Below the pieces are notes generated by a model that was given only the letters and a program-made list of their open reading frames with translations, ran no database searches and was not told the DNA's origin. A stretch of 64,000 bases of DNA, taken from positions 39,519 through 103,518 of IMG/VR virus record IMGVR_UViG_3300031857_000057. One strand, given 5' to 3'. A program made the translations under genes and the position numbers. The DNA comes from a virus. Below are positions 26,708 to 34,975 of the stretch, piece by piece. Position 1 is the first letter of the stretch, and each line of letters begins with the position of its first letter.

Positions 26708-26917
26708 ATGGATATCAACTTTGAAGAAGAATTTAGTAAAGACATTGATGATAAAGAGTTTGGAATATGGTTGCAAAACGGCATAGACCGTGGGTGGGTA
26801 TCAAAGCCATTTTGTTATACTCATGAGGGTGACCCCTATATGACTGATGAAGAAATGCAAGAGTGGGAAGATGGTGGAGATCCATGCTTTTTTACTGTTA
26901 AAGTATTGGATATTTGA
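26708..26917 (+). CDS. Small acidic protein, unknown
   Basis: 69 residues with 'GIWLQNGIDRGWVSKPFCYT' and an acidic helix (MTDEEMQEWEDGGDPC). Similar small proteins are common in phages of Actinobacteria; no function known. Expressed from its own leaderless promoter. Confidence 0.65.
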   Translation: MDINFEEEFSKDIDDKEFGIWLQNGIDRGWVSKPFCYTHEGDPYMTDEEMQEWEDGGDPCFFTVKVLDI

Positions 26918-26919
26918 TT

Positions 26920-27948
26920 ATGAAAAAAATTATTACGTCAACAATGCTTGGCGTTATATCTGTTATTTTTTCTTCAATGTTTATTCATCCAGGACAAGCA
27001 GCAATCAAACAAAATTCCCCGTGTTCTGTTATTAATTCTAAATATACATCTAAGCAACAGTTATATGTATGCACAAAAAATAAAAATAAGTTAGTATGGA
27101 AAAAATCTAAACTAATTTTTGACAACGTTGTGATACCAACTATTGTTGAAACTACTACGGTATCAATTAAAACAGAAACATATTCTGCAGGGATAAAGGT
27201 AAAAAGTTTTTCACAACAAGCATCAGAAAATTTTTTGCTTTGGGCTGGAAAAAATAGGTCTGTAAAATCTAATCATTTTGTTTATAAAAATTATGACATT
27301 CCAGAAGATATTTTTTTATCTATTAATAAAACAGAGATGGAAGCAAAAGATATTTTTGCAGGGTTTGTAAAACAAGATACCTATAGTTTTTATGGTGGAG
27401 AAGATAAGGATTGGTTTTATACCCACAAAAAATTTATACCACCAGGTAACACATCTAATATTTGTGGAATCCATCCAGATAGCTTGGCAGCATGTGTAAA
27501 TTTAATTGATTCAACATTTTTTAGATTACCTCATGACAATTTTAAACCAAGCAATGCTGCATCAGTTTTAGGCGCTCATGAATATTTTCATTTTGCTCAA
27601 ATGTCGCTTGCAGATCTAACGCCATTTATTAAAAGATCAATTCCTAGATGGTTAGAAGAAGGATCAGCTGAGTTTGTTGGTTATTCAATATTATCAAACA
27701 TTGAATCAAAACCATACGATAGTCTCTTTGCACAAGATAGAAAAATATTTATTGATATAGATTCTGATCCGTACATTAGTGGAAGAATATTTGTTGAATT
27801 TATTGTATCAGAATATGGGTTTGAATCTATATTAAAGATGTTTTATGAATATAGAAACAATAAAAACTTTGATGAAATTTTTTATTCTGTAACAAATAAT
27901 ACGGTACAAGATACTTTAAATAATTTTAAAAAGGTTAAAAATGGATGA
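26920..27948 (+). CDS. Exported zinc metallopeptidase-like protein (HExxH)
   Basis: 342 residues from the ATG at 26920 (2 nt after the preceding stop). Signal peptide at 1-28 (ISVIFSSMFIHPGQAA). A short Cys pair domain ('CSVINSKYTSKQQLYVC') follows. The active-site HEYFH is at about 219-223 with a third ligand in 'PRWLEEGSAEF' at about 243-252, a gluzincin-like arrangement. Probably acts on the host surface or extracellular proteins. Overlaps the carbamoyltransferase by 8 nt. Confidence 0.72.
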   Translation: MKKIITSTMLGVISVIFSSMFIHPGQAAIKQNSPCSVINSKYTSKQQLYVCTKNKNKLVWKKSKLIFDNVVIPTIVETTTVSIKTETYSAGIKVKSFSQQASENFLLWAGKNRSVKSNHFVYKNYDIPEDIFLSINKTEMEAKDIFAGFVKQDTYSFYGGEDKDWFYTHKKFIPPGNTSNICGIHPDSLAACVNLIDSTFFRLPHDNFKPSNAASVLGAHEYFHFAQMSLADLTPFIKRSIPRWLEEGSAEFVGYSILSNIESKPYDSLFAQDRKIFIDIDSDPYISGRIFVEFIVSEYGFESILKMFYEYRNNKNFDEIFYSVTNNTVQDTLNNFKKVKNG

Positions 27949-29584
27949 AATCTTTGGTATTTCTTTTAATCATGACTCGTCGTTCTGTGCTTTAAAAGAT
28001 AACGAAATTAAATATTTTTGCAAAGAAGAAAGGGTAACTGGTTTAAAAAGAGATACCCATCCAGCGTTGTCAATGTTTTTGTATAATACTGATTCTCAAA
28101 ACATAAGCGTAGCTTTTTCTTCCCCAACTTTTAGACCAACGGTTGCCGATTCATATTTAAATCTTGTAAAAAAGAAACATAAAGCAATAGATATTATAGA
28201 GTATTCTGATCAACATCACTTAGTACATGCAAATTTAGCATTTTACGATAGTGGCTTTAAAGAAGCTTTAGTTTTTGTAATTGACAGAAATGGATCTGTA
28301 TATTTTGATTCTTGCAGAGAGTCAGAAACAGTATTTATAGCGTCATATCCAAATAATTTTATACCAATATACAAAAACTTTTGGATAGAAAAAAATGATG
28401 CACATCAGCATATTGCAAATTTTAAAAAAGAAAATCCAGATTGCGATATAAATGGAAGATCAATGTTTAGCATTATTAAGGTTTATGAATCTGCTACATC
28501 ATTAATAAAGCAGCATCCTCTTGAAAATGGAAAAGTAATGGGGTTATCAGCATATGGAAATAAAAATATTAATTATCCAAGTTTATTTATAGATAAAATA
28601 ACACCCAATGATTATTATTTTGGGCATGATCAAATTAAAGATATGAAAGCATCTACCAATAGAGATCTTCATCATTTAGCAGTTAATGAGGTACCAAAAG
28701 AAGGATACCAGGTGTATGCAGACTATGCTTGGCAAGTTCAAAAACAAACTCAAGAAGCAGTTGCTGAACTTATTGATAAGTATGTTAGACAGACTGGAAT
28801 AAAAAATGTTTGCATAACTGGAGGATATGGTCTAAATGTTGTGGCAAATCACTATTATATAACTCAATTTCCAGACATTAATTTTTTCTTTGAGCCGCTT
28901 GCTGACGATTCTGGTAATAGTATAGGTGCTGCAATGAAGCTATACAGAGATACAACTCTTGATACAACAATAAAAAAACTAGAGCATACATTTTTTAATG
29001 GATTTAATTATGACTTGAATAATATAAAAGGAATTGATGCATCTATTACAGATGTTGCAAGTCTTATAGCGTCTGGAAAGAGCGTTGCTGTATATAATGG
29101 ATTAGCAGAGGCTGGCCCAAGGGCTCTTGGCAATAGGTCAATTCTTTTTGATCCTAGAGATCCAAATGCCAGGGATAAGGTTAATCAGATTAAAAAAAGA
29201 GAATGGTATAGACCTTTTGCGGCAATGGTTCTTGAAGAAGACGCTAGTACATTTTTTGAAACTGGCAGGGTAGGCAAAAGCGAATTTATGACAATATCTT
29301 TCCCTGTAGTTAAAGAATTTAAACATCTTATTCCTGGTGTTGTTCATGTTGATGATACCTGTAGAATACAAACTATTAGTGATAACAACCCCATAATGCA
29401 ACAATTAATTAGAGAGTTTAAAGATATAGCTGGTATTGGCATTTTATTAAATACAAGTTTTAATTTAGCTGGAAAACCTCTTGTAGAAACACCACAAGAT
29501 GCAATTGATACATTAAATAATAGTACATTAGACTATATCTGGTTTCCAGAAGTTGCAAAACTTGTCAGCTCTGGTATAATATAA
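27941..29584 (+). CDS. Carbamoyltransferase, NodU/TobZ family (copy 1)
   Basis: 547 residues. The N-terminal Kae1/HypF-like domain has 'ISFNHDSSFCAL' and histidines 'SDQHHLVHANLAFY'; the C-terminal domain has 'EAGPRALGNRSIL', 'DPNARDKVNQIKKREWYRP' and 'LLNTSFNLAGKPLVET'. Transfers carbamoyl from carbamoyl phosphate through carbamoyl-AMP to a hydroxyl or amino acceptor. Acceptor unknown: sugars of a glycan or a modified DNA base are options. A second, shorter homologue is at 42043. Confidence 0.88.
   Translation: MDEIFGISFNHDSSFCALKDNEIKYFCKEERVTGLKRDTHPALSMFLYNTDSQNISVAFSSPTFRPTVADSYLNLVKKKHKAIDIIEYSDQHHLVHANLAFYDSGFKEALVFVIDRNGSVYFDSCRESETVFIASYPNNFIPIYKNFWIEKNDAHQHIANFKKENPDCDINGRSMFSIIKVYESATSLIKQHPLENGKVMGLSAYGNKNINYPSLFIDKITPNDYYFGHDQIKDMKASTNRDLHHLAVNEVPKEGYQVYADYAWQVQKQTQEAVAELIDKYVRQTGIKNVCITGGYGLNVVANHYYITQFPDINFFFEPLADDSGNSIGAAMKLYRDTTLDTTIKKLEHTFFNGFNYDLNNIKGIDASITDVASLIASGKSVAVYNGLAEAGPRALGNRSILFDPRDPNARDKVNQIKKREWYRPFAAMVLEEDASTFFETGRVGKSEFMTISFPVVKEFKHLIPGVVHVDDTCRIQTISDNNPIMQQLIREFKDIAGIGILLNTSFNLAGKPLVETPQDAIDTLNNSTLDYIWFPEVAKLVSSGII
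29553..29580 (+). promoter_or_regulatory. Promoter TTGCAA-16-TATAAT inside the carbamoyltransferase end
   Basis: TTGCAA at 29553-29558 and TGG-TATAAT at 29572-29580. Start near 29587, with GGAGG at 29588-29592 before the ATG at 29597. Confidence 0.65.
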
Positions 29585-29596
29585 TATGGAGGCAAT

Positions 29597-29710
29597 ATGT
29601 TAAAAAGATTTTGGAATTGGTTCAGAGACAACTCTGGCTATAACTATACCCAATCATCAATGAATGGTGGCACTCATAAGAGATGTCAATGTAAAGAAAA
29701 GAGTAATTAA
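29597..29710 (+). CDS. Microprotein of 37 residues
   Basis: Reads MLKRFWNWFRDN...KRCQCKEKSN. An aromatic-basic N-terminus could lie on the membrane, and a C-x-C pair is near the end. It has GGAGG 4 nt upstream and its own promoter, and abuts the next gene exactly, so it is likely real. Unknown function. Confidence 0.6.
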   Translation: MLKRFWNWFRDNSGYNYTQSSMNGGTHKRCQCKEKSN

Positions 29711-29929
29711 ATGGAATCAACTAAAAGAAGTTTATTGAAAACCCTTAGCTGGGAGACTTTTCATCTTGTTGGAGTTGCAGGTGTATTAACAATTGGAGTA
29801 TATCTTGCTACTGGAGAATGGGAATATGAATATGCTGCACTAGGAGCATTAGTCTATATCGGGTGGGAAGCCTTAGGATATTTTCTTCATGAAAGAGTAT
29901 GGGCTAAGTTTGGAAAGAAAATATCTTAA
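29711..29929 (+). CDS. DUF2061 membrane protein
   Basis: 72 residues with the DUF2061 pattern: 'KRSLLKTLSWETFHLVGVAG', two hydrophobic segments and the end motif 'GYFLHERVWAKF'. Inner-membrane protein of unknown role. Overlaps the next gene by 1 nt. Confidence 0.8.
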   Translation: MESTKRSLLKTLSWETFHLVGVAGVLTIGVYLATGEWEYEYAALGALVYIGWEALGYFLHERVWAKFGKKIS

Positions 29930-30114
29930 TGCCTCAGTATGAATATGATTGCATGGCTTGCGCTATGAGATACATAAAAACTAGATCTATGTCAGAAAAT
30001 GATCCAGGGTATGTGTGTGAGTCTTGTAGCAAGCCTTTAGTTAGAGTATATTCTAATTTTGGTGTACAATTCAAGGGTAATGGGTTTTACTCAACAGACA
30101 ACAAAGGAAAGTAG
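29929..30114 (+). CDS. FmdB-like zinc ribbon protein
   Basis: 61 residues starting 'MPQYEYDCMACAMRYIKTR', with C-x2-C twice (CMAC, CESC), the FmdB zinc-ribbon pattern. Such proteins are thought to be regulatory or subunit-like; phage copies are common and uncharacterised. Confidence 0.8.
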   Translation: MPQYEYDCMACAMRYIKTRSMSENDPGYVCESCSKPLVRVYSNFGVQFKGNGFYSTDNKGK

Positions 30115-30118
30115 CATC

Positions 30119-30907
30119 ATGGAAACCTATCGCATAGAGTTTACTAGTATAGAGGATATAGAGTATAATTTTGATTTTTATAAAAATCTTTTTTTGCAGC
30201 ATAAGGTTATAGCATTTAACGGTGCAAACTTATCAAAAAACAACCATGACAAATTGCATACGATGCTAAAAGAAAAATTTGGTTGTATGGATATTAATAC
30301 AGAATATGTAGAAAATCATGCTGCTAGTACTAGGAGAGAAACTTGCGGCCCAGACGATGTAATGCTTGACTGGCATGTAGAACACCCATATTATAAAGTT
30401 CCAATAGTATTCTCAACGTGGAATATGCATAAGTTTACAACTGATTCAGAAAATGGAAAAACATATTTTGTTGATATGGAGCTTTTATTTAATAGCCTGT
30501 CTGAAGAAGATCAAGACTTTTTAAAAAAATGTATAGAAGAAAATAAATTAGATGCATCTGATAATGTTAAAAATATTCATGGGGTAATAGGATATCACTG
30601 GCTTAATCATAATCCAGTAATTAGAACAGCATGGCTAATGGATGCTAAAGCTAATACAGAATTAAAAACTTTTGATGGAAATGAACCAACCTTAGATCAA
30701 ATAAATAAATATAAAAATCTTATAAAATTAATTAGAGATAAAGTTTTAAATGATTTAGATATAAGGATTGTACATAAATGGAAACAAGGAGACCTCCTTA
30801 TGGTTGATATTTATAAAATGTGTCATGCTGTAACTGGAGGATTTGATCCAAAAGATAGAGAGTTCACTGGCATGTGGGGATACTTAGATTTTCCAGGAAA
30901 TAACTAA
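30119..30907 (+). CDS. TauD/TfdA-like 2-oxoglutarate dioxygenase
   Basis: 262 residues from the ATG at 30119. Iron ligands H-x-E in 'DWHVEHPYYK' and a distal His in 'YKMCHAVTGGFDP', with an Arg about 10-15 residues later for 2-oxoglutarate ('KDREFTGMW'). H-x-E instead of H-x-D occurs in part of the superfamily. Hydroxylates a small molecule or modified building block, perhaps in the same pathway as the neighbouring carbamoyl- and glycosyltransferases (inference). Confidence 0.75.
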   Translation: METYRIEFTSIEDIEYNFDFYKNLFLQHKVIAFNGANLSKNNHDKLHTMLKEKFGCMDINTEYVENHAASTRRETCGPDDVMLDWHVEHPYYKVPIVFSTWNMHKFTTDSENGKTYFVDMELLFNSLSEEDQDFLKKCIEENKLDASDNVKNIHGVIGYHWLNHNPVIRTAWLMDAKANTELKTFDGNEPTLDQINKYKNLIKLIRDKVLNDLDIRIVHKWKQGDLLMVDIYKMCHAVTGGFDPKDREFTGMWGYLDFPGNN

Positions 30908-30921
30908 CAGAAAGGTCAAAT

Positions 30922-31167
30922 ATGGAAAACATAAAAGAGGAAAAGCGGGATTGGGTTCTTGGTGTAAATGATAGATGCGACAAGTGTAATGCTCAGGCTT
31001 TTGTCAAAGTTGTAGGGGTTACAGGAGAACTTCTTTTTTGTTCTCATGACTATAATGCAATTATGGATAATGCTGTTGGCTATGATGCAATGACAAAATT
31101 TGCCTATGAAATTATTGATGAAAGAGAAAAGTTAAATGAAAATAGACTCATTGGGAGTGCAAATTGA
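30922..31167 (+). CDS. DUF7455-like small zinc protein
   Basis: 81 residues: 'DRCDKCNAQAFVKVV' and 'ELLFCSHDYNA' match the actinobacterial DUF7455 pattern, with C-x2-C plus C-x-H likely binding zinc. Function unknown. AGAAAGG lies upstream of the ATG. Its presence supports an actinobacterial host. Confidence 0.75.
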   Translation: MENIKEEKRDWVLGVNDRCDKCNAQAFVKVVGVTGELLFCSHDYNAIMDNAVGYDAMTKFAYEIIDEREKLNENRLIGSAN

Positions 31168-31418
31168 TTAGGCATGCATTTTATTTTACTGCAGATTGGT
31201 GTGGCCCTTGTAAAAAAATACGACCTATTGTTGAAGAAATAAATAGGGATAGTGCCACCAAGTTTACAATTATAGATGTAGATGAAAATATGAGTTTATG
31301 TCAAGTATATTCTGTTACATCTGTACCAACTTTTATATTTATTGAAGATGCAAAAGAAATTAAAAGAATGTCTGGTGCAAAAACAAAACAAGAACTTGAG
31401 GACTTTTTAAATGGATGA
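31164..31418 (+). CDS. Thioredoxin-like protein
   Basis: 84 residues from a TTG start overlapping the previous stop. The active site W-C-G-P-C is near residue 13, with the cis-proline motif 'SVTSVPTFIF' downstream. Reduces disulfides, for example for ribonucleotide reductase or a phage enzyme. Shorter than typical thioredoxin (about 105), because the first beta strand is reduced. Confidence 0.88.
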   Translation: MIRHAFYFTADWCGPCKKIRPIVEEINRDSATKFTIIDVDENMSLCQVYSVTSVPTFIFIEDAKEIKRMSGAKTKQELEDFLNG

Positions 31419-31740
31419 GGCAGAAGAAAAATTAATGCAAGATCTAATTTTAAAGGGTGCAATTGAGTTTGCAGGCATTGATTCTGAAACTGGAGAAATG
31501 TTATATACTTTTTCTAATAAGATTAAAGATGTAATGCCAGAGCTTTATGAAATACATTTGTCAACTATCAATAAAGATATTATGTATTTTTGGGAAAAGG
31601 GCTTTGTAAATATGGATCTTTTTTCAGATAACCCAGTTATTGCATTAACAGACAAGGCTTTTAATGATACAGAAATTGAAAAACTTGATGTTGATAAAAA
31701 AAGATCTTTAAAAGAAATAAAAAGAATTGTTATTGCTTAG
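31411..31740 (+). CDS. Helical, winged-helix-like protein, unknown
   Basis: 109 residues overlapping thioredoxin by 8 nt. The middle (GEMLYTFSNKIKDVMPELYE) and C-terminal half resemble a small winged-helix, but no family is recognised. Could be a regulator. Confidence 0.6.
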   Translation: MDEAEEKLMQDLILKGAIEFAGIDSETGEMLYTFSNKIKDVMPELYEIHLSTINKDIMYFWEKGFVNMDLFSDNPVIALTDKAFNDTEIEKLDVDKKRSLKEIKRIVIA

Positions 31741-31742
31741 TC

Positions 31743-31751
31743 TGGTATAAT
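31743..31751 (+). promoter_or_regulatory. Leaderless promoter TGG-TATAAT
   Basis: TATAAT at 31746-31751 with TGG before it and exactly 6 nt to the ATG at 31758. Confidence 0.7.
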
Positions 31752-31757
31752 CACATT

Positions 31758-32168
31758 ATGCTTGATCCATATTTATTAAGCTTGACATTGATAGCAGTTT
31801 GCTATATAATTTATAAACAATCAAGAACAAAAAAAAGTAAATACAGACAAAGCGATATACATCAAGTAGTAAAAAACATATTGCAGCCAAGAAATGATGA
31901 TCATCCATCTAGACCTTCTCAATCAGAAAAACATGCTGAAAAGCATAGTTTAAAGGTTATATTTGTAGATGGCAAAGCATATTGGGTAAACAATAATACT
32001 TTTTATTGTGCAGATGTTAATAACGGTAATGTTGATACAGAATCAGCGGTACCAGTAGATGTGTATAGTCTTGACAAAGTGGGTATAAATAGGCTATTAT
32101 TTATACTAGACAAATTGGGTGATGGGAGCAACAATGATAGTGGCGGTTCAGGGGACCAGAGACTTTGA
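31758..32168 (+). CDS. Membrane-anchored protein, unknown
   Basis: 136 residues with an N-terminal transmembrane helix (YLLSLTLIAVCYIIYK), a basic stretch and a soluble beta domain ('LKVIFVDGKAYWVNNNTFY'). Likely faces the cytoplasm. No family recognised. Leaderless promoter upstream. Confidence 0.65.
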   Translation: MLDPYLLSLTLIAVCYIIYKQSRTKKSKYRQSDIHQVVKNILQPRNDDHPSRPSQSEKHAEKHSLKVIFVDGKAYWVNNNTFYCADVNNGNVDTESAVPVDVYSLDKVGINRLLFILDKLGDGSNNDSGGSGDQRL

Positions 32169-32484
32169 CGACTACAAAATCTTTCTTCGTGCTATGGCTG
32201 TTGCCTTATCTACAATGCCGAAAGAAGATAATGAGTTCTTAATTTATTCAGCTGGTCCAGCAAAAGTTAACTCCATGGTCTCTGAGTTTACAAATGTATC
32301 TGAAAGAGGCATGAAGTCTAGAGGTAAAAAAATTAAATTCTTCAAGGTGCCTTCTTCGTTTTTAGAAGAAAACATAGATAGTATTAACTATCTTGCATTC
32401 TTAAGTAAACCTAAAGAACCCGTCTCAAAGTTAGTAGCGGAAGCCGAACTCAAAAATATTGAAGTCGGAATATATAGATACTGA
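32134..32484 (+). CDS. SLOG/DUF2493-like protein, nucleotide-binding candidate
   Basis: 116 residues from the ATG at 32134, which has GGGAG 5 nt upstream. The start 'MIVAVQGTRDFDDYKIFLRAM' resembles the Rossmann-like SLOG/YspA group that senses nucleotide ligands. Overlaps the preceding gene by 35 nt. Role unknown. Confidence 0.6.
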   Translation: MIVAVQGTRDFDDYKIFLRAMAVALSTMPKEDNEFLIYSAGPAKVNSMVSEFTNVSERGMKSRGKKIKFFKVPSSFLEENIDSINYLAFLSKPKEPVSKLVAEAELKNIEVGIYRY

Positions 32485-32491
32485 GGATAAT

Positions 32492-32701
32492 ATGTTAATA
32501 AATAAATTAGAAACAATGGAATCTATTGTAAAGAAGAATAAAAATTTGCGATGGGATGGCTGGGATATTCTTGATTTAAAAAGATCTGAGGCAGCCAGAA
32601 CTTCTCCTAATGGTATACGAATCAATAATGAATGGTATTTGCATAGAAGGTATTTGCTTGGTCATAAAGGCTGGGATATTCCAAATAAATATAGGTCGTA
32701 A
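32492..32701 (+). CDS. Small protein, unknown
   Basis: 69 residues; the ATG at 32492 has GAGG upstream. Basic-aromatic sequence 'NEWYLHRRYLLGHKGWDIP' near the C-terminus. No family recognised. Confidence 0.6.
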   Translation: MLINKLETMESIVKKNKNLRWDGWDILDLKRSEAARTSPNGIRINNEWYLHRRYLLGHKGWDIPNKYRS

Positions 32702-32703
32702 TC

Positions 32704-32991
32704 ATGAAACAACACTTATGGAAAGATAAAGGTCTTTGCGTTAACTTAGATACAAATCTTTATTTTGATTTGTATGAAGATGATGAATCAGTAAGGCCAA
32801 TGGTTGATAGTCTTTGTGGCAAGTGTCCAGTTGCAAAGACATGTTTTGCAAACGGTATATCTGGTAAAGAATGGGGTGTATGGGGCGGAGTTTATTTAGA
32901 AAATGGAGAAATATCAAGAGAGTTTTCTAAACATAGATCTAAGCTTCAATGGGGAGACCTTTGGAAAAATTTGACAACAGAAAGTCAATAG
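32704..32991 (+). CDS. whiB: WhiB-like iron-sulfur transcription regulator
   Basis: 95 residues. The four cluster cysteines C12, C38, C41 and C47 (C-Xn-C-x2-C-x5-C) and the G-V-W-G-G turn at 58-62 are diagnostic of the Wbl family, which is specific to Actinobacteria and their phages. Binds a [4Fe-4S] cluster and the host sigma factor; phage Wbl proteins can repress host wbl genes or alter transcription. Strong evidence for an actinobacterial host. Confidence 0.92.
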   Translation: MKQHLWKDKGLCVNLDTNLYFDLYEDDESVRPMVDSLCGKCPVAKTCFANGISGKEWGVWGGVYLENGEISREFSKHRSKLQWGDLWKNLTTESQ

Positions 32992-32995
32992 TTAT

Positions 32996-33226
32996 ATGTA
33001 TACAGATACTATGCGTAGGGCATTTCATTCTATAGAGGCCCCGTCATATTTTTCTATATCTTTAGTTGACAATGATCACTTCCTTACGATAAAATTGGAT
33101 GAAAGGTCATTCATTCCGTTAAACCATGATCAGAAAGTAGAAGCAGTGAAGTACGTATCTATGGTAAAAAAAGCATTAGAGATGGAAGGCGCAATAGTTT
33201 TAGTTACAAGGGAGCCACTTCAATAA
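32996..33226 (+). CDS. Small alpha/beta protein, unknown
   Basis: 76 residues (or 71 from the ATG at 33011). Beta strands 'YFSISLVDNDHFLTIKL' are followed by a helix. A TTGACA at 32971 and a poor -10 overlapping the first ATG make 33011 possible. No family recognised. Confidence 0.55.
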   Translation: MYTDTMRRAFHSIEAPSYFSISLVDNDHFLTIKLDERSFIPLNHDQKVEAVKYVSMVKKALEMEGAIVLVTREPLQ

Positions 33227-33723
33227 TGCAAACATTTTTACCATATACAAATACTTTAGATGCTGCTCATGCATTAGATAATAAAAGACTTAATAAGCAA
33301 ATTCTTGAATGCTATCAAATATTAAATGTCCTGTCTGGCAGATCCAAGGGTAATGGGTGGAAGAATCATCCAGCAGTATTAATGTGGAAAGGTTATGAGA
33401 TGGGGCTATGGAACTATGTTATGTCTATGGTGAATGTAGCATCACTTCGGGGCATCAAAACAGAGAATAACGTTAAGAATCTTAATGCTTTATATGAAGA
33501 ATGCCACGAAGATTGGGGCAACGAGCATCCTGCATTTTGGCGGGATGAAAATAAAGTAATGCGTATTATTACTACTCATCGTGCCAATCTTTTTAGAAAA
33601 GATCCTATATATTATGTGAAGTATCAATATGCGGTAGATAGTCCATACAATGCCCCATGCTGTCCAGATCGTAAACAGCCATGCCAGTATTACTGGCCCA
33701 CACATCAGAGCGAGTTGGTATAA
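33226..33723 (+). CDS. Pyrimidine-dimer DNA glycosylase-like protein
   Basis: 165 residues. The start 'MQTFLPYTNTLDAAHALDNK', 'GWKNHPAVLMWKGYEMGLWNY' and 'EHPAFWRDE' match the T4 endonuclease V-like (Pyr_excise) family as found in Actinobacteria. Would remove UV photoproducts or modified bases; relevant to a virus of sunlit water. The overlap with the previous stop is 1 nt. Confidence 0.78.
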   Translation: MQTFLPYTNTLDAAHALDNKRLNKQILECYQILNVLSGRSKGNGWKNHPAVLMWKGYEMGLWNYVMSMVNVASLRGIKTENNVKNLNALYEECHEDWGNEHPAFWRDENKVMRIITTHRANLFRKDPIYYVKYQYAVDSPYNAPCCPDRKQPCQYYWPTHQSELV

Positions 33724-33724
33724 T
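33716..33724 (+). promoter_or_regulatory. Near-leaderless promoter TGG-TATAAT
   Basis: TATAAT at 33719-33724, predicted start near 33731, 2 nt before the ATG at 33733. This decides against the ATG at 33727, which the -10 element nearly touches. Confidence 0.6.
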
Positions 33725-33732
33725 AGATGAAC

Positions 33733-34131
33733 ATGCTATCTATATCTCTTGCAACAATTGCTCTTGTGTCTACTACAGCATATATTTTTTCTGCTATTAA
33801 GATTATGAAAATGTCAAAAGATTTATTAGAAGTAACAGAGCTATATAATAATTTAGAACAAGTTGTTATGACTGAATCAAATACAGATGGTATTGATTTA
33901 CACACACAAAACTTTATTAAATTTTTATCTGATTCTCGTGAGATGGCCTTTGAATATATTGATCAGGCACAAGAAGAAATTAAAAGATTCATAGATATAG
34001 CTGATAAAGAATTAGCCTTTTTTGATAGCTATGGAGCGTTAACAGAAGGTCATCTATATTATGAAAATCTAAAAGTTATTTCTGAAGAATACAAAAAGCT
34101 TAAGACTTTATTACCAGAGGAATCAAAGTAG
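33733..34131 (+). CDS. Membrane-anchored coiled-coil protein
   Basis: 132 residues from the ATG at 33733. An N-terminal transmembrane helix (ISLATIALVSTTAYIFSAI) precedes a helical coiled coil. Overlaps the luciferase-like gene by 1 nt. Unknown function. Confidence 0.65.
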   Translation: MLSISLATIALVSTTAYIFSAIKIMKMSKDLLEVTELYNNLEQVVMTESNTDGIDLHTQNFIKFLSDSREMAFEYIDQAQEEIKRFIDIADKELAFFDSYGALTEGHLYYENLKVISEEYKKLKTLLPEESK

Positions 34132-34973
34132 TGAACTTCTATTTTTTTAATTCACACATAGAAGATATTGAAGAGTTAAAGGCTCATAAATTTTATGGCG
34201 GTTTATTTATATATGATGTGCCACTTGGTGATAGATTTACTAAGATAGCCAGAATTATTGATTCAGATATTGAAATGAGATATCTTGTTGCAATCAGGCC
34301 TTATGTTGTTTCTCCACAATATCTTTGCATGCTTTACAATTCAGTTAATGGTATGCATCCTGGAAGACTTCAAATCAACATTGTTACTGGTAGTGGGGAT
34401 ATACAAAGAGAAGTAAAAAGAGCTAGCACAGAATACTTAATGAATGAAAATAAAGATTTTGGTGGCATACTTGGGCCAGTAACAGATCTTTCATCAAACA
34501 TTGATAGGTCAAACTATCTTATAGAATATGTTGATATGTTAAATACTCTTAACACAAATTTGCCAGATTTTTATGTATCTGTTACAAATGAATATGTTTT
34601 TAATGTTGCTAAAAGAAATCAAAATAAAATAATTATTCCCTACGCTATGTATAAATATAACAAGTTTGATATATCAGATATGAATACAATGGTAGCCATA
34701 AAGCCTATTTTAAGAGAAACAGAAGAAGAACTTGATCAACTACCAAAGCCTACGGGGATCTGGAATAAATATCATGGTCAATATGATAGAAAAGATTATG
34801 ATTATTTTACCTATTCTGAATTTTCCGACTTGATGGACACCTTTAAGGCAAATGGCATAAACGAAGTTCTTATATCAAGCTGTAAAATTGAAGATATTTA
34901 TAATCCCCCCACCATAGAAAGGTTTCATGTAATGAATTTTGTAAAACAATATAACAGCAAAGGTGGTTTATAA
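34131..34973 (+). CDS. Luciferase-like (LLM) flavin-dependent oxidoreductase, copy 1
   Basis: 280 residues, GTG start. The LLM TIM-barrel pattern shows in 'YLVAIRPYVVSPQYLCM' followed by 'HPGRLQINIVTGSG', the equivalent of V-R-P...G-G-R-L-x-L-N-V-V-T-G in alkanesulfonate monooxygenase-type enzymes. Would use reduced flavin to oxidise a small substrate. Slightly shorter than typical LLM enzymes (about 330). Paralogue follows 2 nt downstream. Rare in phages. Confidence 0.62.
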   Translation: MNFYFFNSHIEDIEELKAHKFYGGLFIYDVPLGDRFTKIARIIDSDIEMRYLVAIRPYVVSPQYLCMLYNSVNGMHPGRLQINIVTGSGDIQREVKRASTEYLMNENKDFGGILGPVTDLSSNIDRSNYLIEYVDMLNTLNTNLPDFYVSVTNEYVFNVAKRNQNKIIIPYAMYKYNKFDISDMNTMVAIKPILRETEEELDQLPKPTGIWNKYHGQYDRKDYDYFTYSEFSDLMDTFKANGINEVLISSCKIEDIYNPPTIERFHVMNFVKQYNSKGGL

Positions 34974-34975
34974 TA

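Noticed and set aside
32971-33011. Promoter TTGACA-16/17 with -10 TATATG/ATATGT before 32996
   Set aside because: The -10 is poor and overlaps the start codon; kept only as a note on the start choice.
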